Shown in pieces: positions 45,340 through 57,665 of a stretch of DNA of 64,000 nt. The stretch's first letter is position 1, and every line of letters begins with the position of its first letter. Under the pieces are notes generated by a model that saw only the letters and a program-made list of their open reading frames with translations, did not search any database and was not told the origin of the DNA. Position numbers and translations under genes: made by a program. Where the stretch lies: positions 1,488,001 to 1,552,000 of the forward strand of contig JACONQ010000001.1 of NCBI GenBank assembly GCA_014281115.1, read 5' to 3'. The DNA is from Laburnicola sp. R22_1 (lineage: Eukaryota; Ascomycota; Dothideomycetes; Pleosporales; Didymosphaeriaceae).

Positions 45340-46599
45340 ATAAAGTTATAAACTACTTAAGAAAACACTCTTAGACCCCTATAATATAGCTAGATATAAG
45401 GGTAGAAAAAATTCTAATATTCTAGAAAAATAAATAGAAACACTACTTCTTTTTAATAAACTTGCCTTTACCTAGAGTAAGATTAAGGACTATCCTTTTA
45501 ACCTTCTTATAAAGAATAGCAATTTAATTAGAACTAATAGCTACGAAACCTAGAACCCTCTTAATATGCTTTAGAAGAGTAGTAATTTTGTAACCTCCTA
45601 ATATCTTATTAAAGTAAATAGTCTTTATAATATTTAGAATAAGCTTAACTAGATCCTTATAGGAAAGCTTTAGAATAGGCAAAGTAGGGGGGCAAGTAGC
45701 TATAGTATAATATTAGCTAAGAAAAATAACCTTAAAATCTAAGACTTATAGTAAATTTATTAGAAAGAGCTTAGAGGGCAGCGCAAGTATCCTACTAAAT
45801 TATAAGAATTTAATATAGAAGCTCTATATCCTATTTAGAATATCTAGTATTAATATTATCTACTTTCTAGATCTTAGATTAAGCACTTTAGATAGTAGAG
45901 CTATACTTATAGATAAAGATATTAAGATAAGCTTACTAAAAATTAATAAGAGGCTTACTAGTATAACCCTCACTATAAAGAATATATTTTAGAATAAGGT
46001 TAGTAAACTTAGTTTTAGCAAACTTCTCTTATAAGCTGTTTTAGATCTAGAATATAAAGTAGTAAAGAAGAGGTTTACTAAAGAATTATTATATTTTGCC
46101 TAAGTACTTACTAGAGTAGAGAGTATAAGTCGTATAGTTACGCTTTCTTTTTATAAGCCTCTATATATAAAGAATAAACTACTTAAGGCAGCGCTAGTAG
46201 GACCTTTTATAAAAATAGGCAGCCTTAAAAATAAAGTCCTTAGATATTACATAGATAGCCTTAAGAGATTTCTAATTATAGCTTAGGTCTTTAAAGAACT
46301 ACTTAGAATTAGTAAGGAATAACGTAGAAGAGCTAAGAAACTAACCTCTTAATATTCTTCTATAGTTTTATTATGTATAAACTTTTTAAGGGCCTTTATA
46401 CTATAGGCGTCTAAAGTAGAGAGTAAAGGCTTACTATTATAAGTAGAAGTGCTATAAGTTAAAATTTTTATAGGAGAATACTAAGCTATAGTTAAGCTAG
46501 ACTTTACACGCTTACTTAGAGACTCTACCTATAATAGAGATTAATAATAAGAAAGATAGCGAAAATAGTACTAAAGTAGAAGAAATAATAAAAATATAG
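45340..46599. other. Degenerate coding-like sequence between two W elements
   Basis: A long + strand frame becomes readable if TAG/TAA are taken as Gln, giving a Gln-rich polypeptide. That suggests a transposon gag or pol relic. No motif is diagnostic. Confidence 0.35.
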
Positions 46600-46611
46600 C
46601 GTAATATTAAT

Positions 46612-47808
46612 TAGGAAGAGAAACATTGCAGACCTTTTAGTATATAGTATAACGCTATAAGAAAAAGCTGTGGGTGTGCTAAAAACGCATTAAAAAAAGT
46701 AAAGTAGTAAAATAGATTAAGCTAGAAACTATTTATTAGCATATATAAATTAGCCCCTTATACTAAAGGTAGTTAATAATATAACCCGTAGTTGCCTATG
46801 TACACGTAATATAAAATCTATAACTAGAAATTAAGTATTTATTTATCTACTACACAATATATTTAATTATTACGTAAGACCTTAAGGTTAGTCTGCGCTA
46901 TATCTATTCCTTACCCTAAAGACGCTATCGCTACTAGATGTGCAGTATTGCACCCCTACCTAGAAAACGCAAATAACGTAGCTAGGTATAATAGTTAGAT
47001 ACTACTTAATATTAAAAACTATATAGTCTTTACTAGGGACCTATATAGTAAGTAAATAGCTGCTATAGAAATAAATTGCTATATTAAAAAAATTACATAT
47101 CTTCTTAAGTAAAAGTCTAGAATTAAAAGTAGAATAAGTCTTATAATATAGATTGCCCTATACTAGTTTAGGTGTAAGGTGCTTATAACTATTAGTAAAG
47201 AGGACTAGAATATAGCTATTTTTATAAAGTAAAAGTCTAGACTAGTAGCTATATACTACTACGTAGCTTATAGAAGTAATTACTACTAAGGACTATAAGT
47301 AATATTAGATTTCTAATTAATAGCTTATTACTTCTATAATAATAGCTATACTAAGTAGGTACTAGAGGTATAGAGAATATATAAGTACGTAATTATACTA
47401 TAAGAGATCTATAAGAAAGAGCTAGAGTAAAGATAATACTACAAGTGTTAGAGTGCTATTTAGTATTAGGAGTAGGGAGCGCGCGCGCAATTTATTATAT
47501 ATTATAGCAGTAGAGTAGAGTAGAGATTCTAAGTAGTTTATTATCTAGTAACGCAGTAAAAGGTTAAAAAGTAGGTATTAATTATCTAGTATTATAGTAG
47601 GTAGGTAGGTGGGTAGAGTGTTATTATTATAGATTGTCTTAGAAGCTAGGAGAGGCGTTAGAAAAACCTTAATACGCTCTAGGCTTAGCGCGCATATAAT
47701 ATTATATAGGCGCTAGTAACGTAATAAAAAAACACAGTAATTAAACGTAGTAGGACTACTTAAAAACTAAATAAGTAGAGGCAGTTTATAACTCTTATCT
47801 AGAAGGAA
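46612..47808 (+). mobile_element. W element copy 2
   Basis: 1,197 bp, flanked by exact CGTAATATTAAT duplications (46600-46611, 47809-47820). Same ends as copy 1. The interior includes GCGCGCGCGC near 47,490 and a GTAGGTAGGTAGGTGGGTAG tract. Confidence 0.85.
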
Positions 47809-48153
47809 CGTAATATTAATAAGGAGTGTTATAAATATATTAGTAGAGTAGAGAAGAAAAGTAAAACTAAAGCAAAGATTTTTATTTATTTATCTTAGCT
47901 AGAGCAAATAATACTAGCGTAAATCCTTAACTAAAATAGGCAATTACGCTATAGAAACTAAGAGATATAAATATAAACGCGTTAGACTTAATAACTAGAT
48001 TGCTCTATAATAATAGAGAGATATAAATATAAGCATATTAGATATAATAACTAAATTATCTTACTAAAGATAGAAGGATAGAAGCCTAGTACTCTTTATA
48101 GCTAAAGTAGACTTAAAATCTTATTAAGGCTTAGAGTACTATTATTAGTATAT

Positions 48154-48261
48154 TTTTATTAAATACCTTAAAACGCTTTTCTGTGTTAATAATAGTAGGA
48201 GGGATAACTACTATTATTGTAATATTTTTATTAGAAACTCTTTAGTCGCAAAAGAAACAAA
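48154..48261 (+). mobile_element. SR2 short repeat copy d
   Basis: 108 bp with an A-rich right end, flanked by 15-bp duplications with one mismatch (48139-48153, 48262-48276). Confidence 0.75.
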
Positions 48262-48379
48262 CTATTACTAGTATATATAGTATTAGATATATTCTTAAAA
48301 CTTTAAGTGCGTAAAAAGAGAATCTATACTACTTCTATAGGGAGCATAGAGTATAATACTAGAATTTTTAGAAGGGGGG

Positions 48380-49650
48380 AGAGCATATATAAGGGGCTAG
48401 GCGCCCTTTTACTAGTTACTTAGCCTACTACCTTAGAGCCTTAAAGTTCTAAGTCTATACTTCTACTAAGCTAGGAGTATATAAGTCTATAGCTAGAGTT
48501 ACCTTTAAACTTTATTAAATTTATAAGTTTACTTAGGCAACTCTAACCTCTTAGTCTAAAGCCCCTTATAAGAACTATATTATTAGTACTATTATTATAT
48601 ATTCTAGTATACGCAACCCTACTAAGAGGACTATTAAAAAGGTTTTTAGGGGGACTACTATTTATTACTAATTAAAGACCTATATTTATCTATTGTTAGG
48701 TATCTAGATAGGTGTTAGTAGTAAGAATAGTAGTAAGACATATAATAATATTCTAACGCGTAATAAGCTTATTAAAATTATATTGGATAGTAGACTTCTT
48801 TAAGTTCTTAATACAAAAACTAGTAAGTAGACAAGGGTAGTTAAGCAAGTTATAGTAAGATTCCTATATAGGGTTATTAAATCTATCCTATATAACTTTA
48901 TACCCTATAATATTATAGTTAGAAGCGTATAGGTTTTTCTTTAACTTATTTAACTAATAGATAAGTATAGTTTTTACTTTATATTTCTTATTAGTATATA
49001 TATCTAATAGTATATTATCTTTATTATATAGCTAACTACTAAGTAGCTAACTATTATAAAGGTGTAATAGCTATAGGTAGAAAATATTATATAGCTAGCC
49101 TATCTTTTTAGGTAGATTAAGTTTATAGGCTATATTATTAATAATATATATAATATAATAAGCTCCCCTATTTTTATAGTTAAGTGAAGAGCTAAGTTTC
49201 TTAGTCTTTAAGTTGCGTATATCTAGTATTACCTTATTACCTACTTTTTTTTGTGAATAAAGCCGCATTCTGCAGCTATACTTTAGTAAAAGAAATAGCT
49301 AGCTATAGCCTATTTTTCTATATACTAGCTCTTAGCAAAGAAAATCTTAAATACACGTAACTAAGTTAATAACGCGCTTATTATTTAGTACTCCGCAAGG
49401 CCGTTGCGCATACTAGCAGGGTTAACTTAAATATAGTTTAGAACTATTATTAAGTAGTAACTTATCTCGCCTATATAGGTAGTAATAAGATTAGAGTACT
49501 TATTGCCTATATAAAGAGAGCCTAATCCTACTACTATCTTACGCACTATTGCAACTAATAACTATAGCTAAATTAAATAAGATAAAGATACAATCGCACT
49601 ACAAAGCGAAGTTTAATCTTAAGTATATCTAATTTACTATAGACTTCTTC
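48380..49650 (+). repeat. Repeat family V, copy 2 (longest)
   Basis: Shares segments with 35,142-36,042, with 61,930-62,480 and, inverted, with 57,275-57,665. The + strand is readable for long stretches if TAG/TAA are taken as Gln, so it is probably a protein-coding transposon relic. The Fot1 element begins just after it. Confidence 0.65.
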
Positions 49651-49716
49651 TTTACCTACTATAAAGTAAAGTATAGGTGTGCGCTTTGCGTTAGTATACT
49701 TAGCCTACTTAGTCTA

Positions 49717-51580
49717 ACGTGGTTTACTAGTGAGTGACCCACACTAGTAAGCGCGCCACCTTTGCTAAGACCCTACTATTACTAACAATACCATTATAAT
49801 ACAACTACCTACTATGTCTTCTAAGCCATCTAATAAAGCTCGGTTACTTATTACTATTAGAGCTATTAAACAAGACCTAAATCTTACAAAGTGAGTAGTA
49901 GCAGGGCTATATAATGTTAATCGCAGAACGCTTAATTAAAGACGCAATAGAACAACTGCATAACGCGATAACCCACCTAAATTAAAGAATTTTACTCTCC
50001 TTAAGAAGCAGGCGCTTATTAATTATATAATTAAGCTAGACACGCGTGGATTCCCTCCTATAAAGCTTATAATTCGTACAATGGCCGATTTACTACGTTT
50101 ATAAAGAGGAAAGTCACCTATTAGTATTAACTAGATAGATAGGTTTATTAAGCGCAGATGTAAAGTTAAAACGTGTTGGTCTTAGTTATACAACAACTAG
50201 AGGGTATAATAAGAAGATCCTAAGATTATAAACGCGTAGTTTAAGCTTATAGAGGGCATTAAAGTTAAGTATGGCATTATAGATAAGGACACCTACAACT
50301 TTAATAAATTAGGCTTCCTAATGGGGGTTATAGGGTCTTAGCTTGTGGTTATAGCATTAGAGAGGCGTGCGAAACCCAAATTAATATAGCTAGGCGACCG
50401 CTAGTGGATTACAGTAATTTAGAGTATCTGCGCTGCTAAATAGACAATCCCTCCCTTTATTATCTACGCTGGCAAGCGTTACATCTCTACCTAATACGAA
50501 GACGCGTTAATTCCTAGCGATTGGGTAATTACTGTTAGCGAGAATAGCTAGACAAATAACAAGCTTAGTATCGCGTAGTTAAAATACTTTAACGCGCATA
50601 CAAAGGGACGCGCTAAAGGAACCTATTAGCTGCTAGTTATTAATGGCCATAAGAGCTATAACTTAATTGAGTTCTAGGATTACTGTAAAAAATATAAGAT
50701 TATTACTCTTTGTATGCTGCTATATTTGTTACACCTACTGCAGCTATTAGATGTGGACTATTTTTTTCCACTAAAGAAGGTATATAGTGCTAAGATCTTA
50801 GGCTTGGCGCGTTTACTAATAACCTATATTATAAAGATTAAGTTCCTCCTAGCCTTTAAAACCGCGTTTTTGAAGGTTTTCTCTGCAGAGACAATTAAGA
50901 GTAGTTTTTGTAGTGCTGGGCTAGTCCTATTAAATCCAGAGGAGGTGTTGCAGCACCTTAACATCTGTATCTGTACACCTAGTCTGCCCATTAAAGAGCC
51001 TACTACCTGAGAGTCTAAAACACTAAGTAACCTACGCGAATTTAAGGCGCAATTAACACTGGTTTGCAAGAGAATTAGAGATTACTTTAATTTATTACTA
51101 ACTTTAACTATGCAGGTGCTTAAGAAGCTTAAAAAAGGCGCTCTAAGTGTAATGCATAGTTAGGTACTAGTGTTAGATAAAATTGCAGGCCTTTGCAAGA
51201 CAATTAAGAAGACTATAAGACGAAAATCGCGTAAAAGGAGGTATATCTAGCATTAGAGATTACTTATAGTAGCAGAGAGATCTTAGCTAGTCACTTCTAA
51301 GGACGCTAGTGGATAGAAGAAGAATAAATAGTTATTAGGTACTAGTCGCGCTGTAACAGGGCTATTAACTTAATGGCGTTATGGTATTTGTAGGCAACCT
51401 GGATACAATGCGCAAACCTACTAGGAAGTTAAAGAGGAAGAATCTAAATTAGATGCATTAACTTAGTATATATTTTTAAGTAGTGTTGCGACGCAGTCTA
51501 ATAATAAATAAAATGGTTTAGTGGGGTCTTAGTAAAGGTGGCGCGCTTACTAGTGTAGGTTACTCGCTAGTAAACTACGT
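49717..51580 (+). mobile_element. RIP-degraded Fot1/pogo-type DNA transposon
   Basis: 1,864 bp, typical Fot1 size. The 57-bp inverted ends (49717-49773, 51524-51580) contain ACTAGTAAGCGCGCCACC and differ only by transitions. The + strand transposase relic runs from 49,815 (MSSKPSNKARLL..) to about 51,090. The DDE catalytic sites read N-F-N at 50297-50305 and N-G-H near 50642 (both Asp lost), while the third Asp is intact at 50750-50752 (LLQLLDVDYFFPLKK). TA precedes the left end; the right flank is TT, perhaps mutated. Confidence 0.9.
50714..51010 (+). pseudogene. C-terminal part of the Fot1-type transposase, longest surviving frame
   Basis: 98 codons covering the HLLQ-LDV catalytic block and the downstream LVLLNPEEVLQHL tail of pogo/Fot1 transposases. 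It is part of the broken transposase of the 49717-51580 element, not a separate gene. Confidence 0.8.
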
Positions 51581-51639
51581 TTTACCTATTATAGGTTATT
51601 GCGTAAGAAATTATAAATCTAAGTAAGAGAGTTAATAAA

Positions 51640-52330
51640 GTTATCTATATATTAGTAATCTATATAGGTAGGTACTAAAAGTAGGCGCTTACTAGTAGTA
51701 GCGGCGTCTTTACTTACTAACTTAATATTATACAATAGTGTAGCCTTAGTACTATTATATAGTAAGTAACTCTTAGTAGTAATAAAGAGTGCAACACTAG
51801 TTAATTTGCTAACTAATAAATTAGCGATAAATTTTACTATAGATAGGTATAGAGTTTAGTTATTTTACTAGTAGTTAATATACACATATAAGTACTTCTT
51901 TAGTATAGTATTAGTAACTTTAGTCTTACTATTAGCCTTAGAGTGCTAACTAGTTAATAGGCGTAGCTTAGTACCTAATCCCTTATAAAGGCGTCTTTAA
52001 AAATATAATATAAATTGTTAATTACAGTCGCTAATAATATCTTTAGAAAAGCCCTTCTTACACTAAATAGAGATAATAAAGGCTTTAGTAACTACCTTAG
52101 CTATAATCTTAACTATAGAAATAAACTTCTTCTCTTTACTAAGTTAATTTATAATGACTATAATAGCTATATAGATTTTACTATTATTATAATAAGATAG
52201 TAAGCCTATAATAAAGTTTATAAAGATTAAAGTCTAGTAGTAGTCTAAAATTAGTAGCGAATATAGTAGGCTGTGTTTAGCATCGCAGTATAGCTTACTA
52301 TAATAGTAGAATATATAGATATAAATATAG
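51640..52330 (-). pseudogene. Gypsy integrase relic on the minus strand
   Basis: The reverse strand reads ..LSKEKKFISIV, then AKVVTKAFIISIQ, KGFSKDIISD, LYKGLGTKLRLLTS, TKVTNTILKKYL. That corresponds to the integrase catalytic core and the HPQTDGQTE block. Many stops are present. No LTR found, so it is a truncated third Gypsy copy. Confidence 0.7.
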
Positions 52331-52343
52331 TAAGTAATAGTAT

Positions 52344-53448
52344 GTGTGTTATTAAATTATCTACCTAGAGGTAGAACAATAAAGGCTTTTATCTTAAATA
52401 ATATAACAAAAAAGCAAAGCCCTCTGCTTAGTAATTAAAAAGATTATAAAGAAGATAATTATAAAAAAAGCGCATTTAAACTACTAAGAAAGCTTAGTAA
52501 TCTTAGTACGCGCAGCTTCTATATGCAAAGTTTTTACAAAGAGGCTACTTAGAACTTTAAGAGAGGGATAAAACTTTAGCGTAGCAATGCTATAATTATC
52601 TATTCTTTCTCTACTATCCTAATTATTATAAATAATATAAGTTAATATATTAATAAATATATACTACTATACCTATAAGTAGAATAAAGATAATATATAC
52701 TAGATATATATTTATTCCTCTATTGCCACATTATTAAGGTTGTCCTAGATAAAGCCCCTACTATTACTCTACACTCTACTATCTATTTAGGCATTAACAT
52801 TGTTTCTAAAAAAGTACTTGCTATTGCTAAAAAGTACACACTATAGTTTCGCGCTACTATTACTAATATAGCTACGCTAGAATTCTATTTTATTTATAAG
52901 ATACTTATCTAGTATAAGGAATAGGTATACTTAATCCTTTATAAGGCTATCCTTATATACTAGTTAGGCTAGCAGCTAGTCTAGTTTGCAAAGAATAGCA
53001 GCGCTATATTTCTACTCTAGTAGACGTAATTACTCTTTATTAGTACTAGAATCCTTTAGTAAGAGATATAAAAGAAGAATAATAAAGTCTTTATTAATAA
53101 GCTTTAGTATAGTAAGAGTGTTGCATAAATCTATAAGATCCTTTTAGCTATTATTACTATTAAGTTAGCTTATCTAGTGCGCGAGTATAAATAACTAATA
53201 ATAGTAGTAGTAATAAGCTAAGTGTACTATGTACGCTATAAGTAAATCTTATATAGGTTAGAAGCTTATAGAGTATAGGCAAGATATAAGTAAGTTTAAA
53301 GTTTAAACTATTATCGCGTTGTTAGATATTTAAGATTAGTTTTGAATTAGAATTAGGTACTGTATATAGTATATAATAATCTTCTATCTTAACCTACTTT
53401 AACCTTATACTAAAAAAAAGGTTAAAAAAGTATTTAGTAAGCTAATTA
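52344..53448 (+). mobile_element. Y element copy 3
   Basis: 1,105 bp, headed by an SR1 module, flanked by exact TAATAGTAT duplications (52335-52343, 53449-53457). It aligns with Y copy 1 throughout. Confidence 0.75.
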
Positions 53449-53593
53449 TAATAGTATATATTATATATAGCTAGTAATACTAATAACTAACGTGCTTATA
53501 AGTACCTTTGTAACTAATATAGCTAGTAGTAATACTATTATAGGCCTACTTAAGAATACGCGTATAAAGTTTCTTATTATTAGAAATATAGGA

Positions 53594-54260
53594 GGTTTTT
53601 TTGCGACTAAGGGGTTTCTAATAAAGATATTATAATAATAGCAGTTATCTCTCCTACTATTATTAATATAGAAAAGCGTTTTAAGGTGTTTAATAAAAAG
53701 AGGTTAGCGTGTTAGCCTAAGCTCGCTAAGCTCGCTTAGCGCGCCTACTCTAACTAAAAAAAATCTATATGCAAAACATAGTAAGGCTACATCGCTATAC
53801 TAGTTTAGAGTAGGAGGAAGATAAGAAAGATAATTATTGCAACTATTATCTCCCTTCTCTATTATTATTTCTAAAAATATTGCTAGAAGCAATAGCTATT
53901 ATAATAGTAGATTTGTGCTACTTATAAGATATATGCTAGGTAGAAGCTTATACACTATAGATACACTAATACTCTATCTCTATATTAAAGTTAACTTTAA
54001 GAAGACTTCTACTACTCTATTTCCTACTATTCTCCTAAGCCCTAATGCTAAAATTGCGGTTAACGTTACCTAAAAGTACGCTCCTTATTCACTCGCCACT
54101 ATACTAGGACCATACTAGAATACCGCTCTGTCTAGAAGATTATTAATGGGTCGAAGTAGAAGGTATACCTTACTCTATACAAGGCGGTTCTAGTGTACTA
54201 GTTAGGCTAGTAATAAATTAAATATTATTATATATAACTAGAGAATATAAATCTTATATA
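53594..54260 (-). mobile_element. Z element copy 1 (SR2-ended), right border uncertain
   Basis: Starts with GTTTTTTTGCGACTAAGG (SR2) and continues with a body matching Z copy 2. A 78-codon + strand frame (53837-54073) lies inside; its product is not recognised. Confidence 0.6.
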
Positions 54261-54345
54261 TATATATATATATTATTATTATGTTATTTAAGATAAAAGC
54301 CTTTGTCGTCCTACTCCTAGGTAGAATTAACGCCACATATATATA
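54250..54345 (-). repeat. TA microsatellite and truncated SR1 copy
   Basis: A (TA)n tract near 54,257-54,275 is followed by the last 70 bp or so of an SR1 in reverse orientation, ending AACGCCACAT. Confidence 0.6.
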
Positions 54346-54370
54346 ACTATTTCTAGTCTAGTATATTAGT

Positions 54371-54540
54371 TTAAACTAACTAGAACTTTCTAGAACTTTC
54401 TAGAAATAACTAACTTAGTATTATATCCCCCTTAAAACAAGCTAACTATACCTTTAAAATACTTAGGACTTTATAGGACTTTTTAGAATTTTATAGAACT
54501 TTAATATGTCTTAATATACTTAGCTAATGTTTTTATAATT
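54371..54540. repeat. AGAACTTTCT / AGGACTTTT tandem-like tract
   Basis: Approximate 10-bp units, the reverse complement of the tract at 25,050-25,207. Confidence 0.55.
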
Positions 54541-54710
54541 ATATTTATATATTTATATAAATAGTAGATACCTAAGCCTATAAGTATTTTAATATTATGC
54601 TAGAAAACTCTAGTTCTTATAAAATAAATATCTAAAACTAAAAGTAATAGGTTTAATATTATTTATATATAAAAGAAGTATATAAAGGCTATTATTATAA
54701 ATAGTTAAAG

Positions 54711-54870
54711 GAGGAGCGTATTGTAGTGGGTACGGGCATAAGGCCGTCTAAGTATAGTAGAAGTCTAGATAGTGAATCTACGCTGTGGTAAGGGACCATA
54801 AGCGAGGATTTTAGTCTAGAAATAAGCGAAAACTTAGACTCCTTAGCGAGTTTGAATCTCGCCCTCTTCT
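54711..54870 (+). ncRNA. tRNA-like sequence, possible tRNA-derived SINE head or degenerate tRNA
   Basis: 160 nt. The 5' GAGGAG can pair with the 3' CTCTTC. A perfect T arm GCGAG-TTTGAAT-CTCGC (54846-54862) contains a B-box-like sequence. TAGTGGGTACGGG near 54,724 resembles an A box. The middle is too long for a plain tRNA, and I cannot place an anticodon arm. It is less decayed than its surroundings. An intron-containing tRNA, a pseudogene or a SINE head are all possible. Confidence 0.35.
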
Positions 54871-55440
54871 CCCTCTAGTTTTTAAATACTAAAAAATCAA
54901 TCTTTATAGATAAGAAGAAAAGTAGCCTAAATAAGCTAGTATCTCTAATAATTAAGAAATTTCTAACTATTTAAGCTAGTTTTAACTAAGTTATTAGATT
55001 AAACTTATAGAATAGGAAAGCTATTATTAGCAAGTACCTCTAATAATTAAGAAATCTCTAACTAGTTATTAATTAGTCTTAATAAGTTATTAAAACTTAA
55101 ACTTATAAGACGAGAAAGTTAATTAAGGCATAATACTATCTTCTAATTTAGGAAAAACTTTGTTAGAAATTTTAATTTACGCTTTAGACAGATAATAGGC
55201 CACTAGTGTTAGTTTTTTCTTAACCCTCTTTAAAGGACTTTTTTTACTAGGGGAAAGTGCTCCTTATCCACCTATACAATTTGCCTGTGACTGTATTTAC
55301 TTTATAGAAAATTTAGAAGCAATAGAAATATTATTAATTAATAAATAGTTACTTTTTTATCCCTTCTCTAAAGTTCTAACCGTGGCCTTTTTATAAATTA
55401 ACTTTACATGTGGGAGCTATGCGCGCGAAGACCGCCAAGC
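54871..55440. other. AT-rich sequence, unassigned
   Basis: Weak internal repetition (TAATAATTAAGAAAT.. near 54,935 and 55,030). No domain or border seen. Confidence 0.35.
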
Positions 55441-55592
55441 TTGCTTAGCAGTTCGAACGCGCTTTTTTTATAATTATTACCTTTTTTACGCTCTTTTTAA
55501 TTACTAAGTAGGGGGCTTTACTATTTTTATTATATTATTTAAGATAAAAGCCTTTATTATGCTACCCCTAGATAGTTAATATAACGCCATAT
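55441..55592 (-). repeat. SR1 module with part of a Y-like body
   Basis: SR1 in reverse orientation (about 55,470-55,592). It is followed leftward by the Y-type junction (AACGCGCTTTTTTT..) and about 100 bp of matching body, after which similarity fades. Confidence 0.6.
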
Positions 55593-56110
55593 AATTAGCT
55601 ACTTATTTAATATAGCCTATACATTCTATATTTTATATAATACCTAACCTACCTATATATTTAAAATAAGCAAAAATACTAAAGTATACTATATTACAGT
55701 AATATCTTTTATAGTATAGGCCCTATATATAAAGTCTAATATCGTAATATCTATTTTAAAAGTAAATATTGTAAACAAAGACTACTTTATAAGTATCCTT
55801 AACTCTAATAAATATTTTAAAATAGTAAAGAGAGTATACTTACTTATATTAATACAAATACTAATACTACTTTTATAAACTTATTATATTACCTAGCTAA
55901 AGATCTATATATCTAGTACTTAATTATTATATTAAAGTAATATATAGTACTAATTTAAAAATATAATAAGTTTTAGAAAGTTTACTAAAAATACTAAAGT
56001 GTTCTAACTACTATATTAAGTTAATTTAAGTTTATCTAAGGCCTTTAGTATTATTATTATTTATATCTATATACACTTTTAAGATACTAAAGTACTAGAC
56101 CTAACTATGC
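55593..56110. other. AT-rich sequence, unassigned
   Basis: Nothing recognisable; extremely AT-rich. Confidence 0.35.
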
Positions 56111-56111
56111 T

Positions 56112-56222
56112 TTATTTTTTTGCAACTAAGGGGTTTCTAAAAAAAAATTATAATAATAGTAGATATCCCTCCTACTATTATATAACAAGAAAAGCGTTTT
56201 AAGGTGTTAATAAAAAGGAGTT
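56112..56222 (-). repeat. SR2-type repeat copy
   Basis: TTTTTTTGCAACTAAGGGG start and the AAAGCGTTTTAAGGTG interior of SR2. No clear target duplication. Confidence 0.6.
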
Positions 56223-56479
56223 TAACTTAACTATAATATGCTGTTAGGACTTTGTAATATAGTTATAGATAATAGAATAAGGGTAAATAGGTCTTAATTA
56301 TATTATAGAAAGAAGAATAAAGGTAGCTAAGATATAGGTATTTTTATAAGGAGACTTATTACTAAGTTAAAAACTCTAAAAGCCCTAATTAGTCGGCTAT
56401 TATTATTCTCTTAGTTTATATTAGTATTAAAATAGTTAAAATAATTACTATTTTAATTAACAATATTATAAGATAGTAT

Positions 56480-56607
56480 GTAGCGTTAATTAAATCTATC
56501 TAGAGGTAGGATAATAAAGGCTTTTATCTTAAATAACATAATAAAAAAGCAGAGCCCCCAGCTTAGTAATTAAAAAGAGCGTAAAAAGATAATTATAAAA
56601 AAATTGT
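56480..56607 (+). mobile_element. SR1 short repeat copy k
   Basis: 128 bp, flanked by 12-bp ATAAGATAGTAT / ATAAGATCGTAT duplications with one mismatch (56468-56479, 56608-56619). Confidence 0.8.
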
Positions 56608-56619
56608 ATAAGATCGTAT

Positions 56620-57274
56620 AGTAAATATAAATAGTAGTAGTATTAAACTTAGTATAGTTACTTAAATAGAATTAATAACTATAGTAGTAATTTAAAAAAA
56701 CCTATAATATAAGTAAACTTAATAATATTAAAAGAAAAAAACTATAGCTATAAAATAAGTATACAATAATAAATTTTAGATAACTTTTAATATATAAAGT
56801 ACTAGATTAAAGATAGCTATATTACTATTATAACAGTCTTAACTAAGACCCACAGGTACTTTATAGTTAGATTATATAATTAAGGAACTTTTTAATTTTA
56901 GAAATAATGCAGCTATAGGCAATTACTACCTATAGCTAGTTTAGTAGCTTTTAAATATTGTTTAACTACTTAGCACCTTCCTTATTACACTCCCTTAGCT
57001 TCTAAAGAAACTTATTATTATCTATAGTGTTAAGCAGCCTTATTAGATTCCTTCTCTACTATGCAATATATTCTAGGTTCGCCTTAGTCTATTAAGTAGT
57101 CTCTGCGTGCATTATTAATATATATATAACATAAGCTAGCAAATAGTAGTATAGACTATATATATGTATTATATAGCAATTTAGTATAAGTAACTTAACT
57201 AGAAGCTTATTACTATTAGCTATCTTAAGCTTTAGCTTCTTTTTAACAATAATTGCAAGCTTATTAATTATTTT
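56620..57274. other. AT-rich sequence, unassigned
   Basis: No repeat match or coding relic identified within the window. Confidence 0.35.
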
Positions 57275-57665
57275 TTAGGGATATAAGAAGGGGTCTATAG
57301 TAGATTAGATGTACTTAAGGTTAAACTTTGCCTTATAGCACAATCGCATCTTTATTTTATTTAATTTAGCTATAGTTATTAGTTATAGTAGGTAGTACGT
57401 AAGAGAGTAGCGAGATTAGGCTTTTTTTATATAGGCAAGATAAGTTACTACTTAATAATAGTTCTAAACTACAGTTAAGTTAACCCTAAGCTAGTGTATA
57501 AAATAGTCTTATAGGGTACTAAATAATAAGCGTATTATTAACTTAGTTACGTATATTTAAGATTTTTTTACTAAGAGCTAGTACACAGAAAAATAGGCTA
57601 TAGCTAGTTATTTCTTTTACTAAAGTATAGCTGCGGGATACGGCTTTATTTATAAAAAAATACTA
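57275..57665 (-). repeat. Repeat family V, inverted copy
   Basis: Reverse complement of about 49,240-49,645, running from a CTTTATTTATAAAAAAA end to TCTATAGTAGATTAG. Confidence 0.7.

Noticed and set aside
23346..56607. SR1 repeats as a CRISPR-like array
   Set aside because: Copies are dispersed, in both orientations, each with its own target duplication; spacing is irregular and the organism is a eukaryote.
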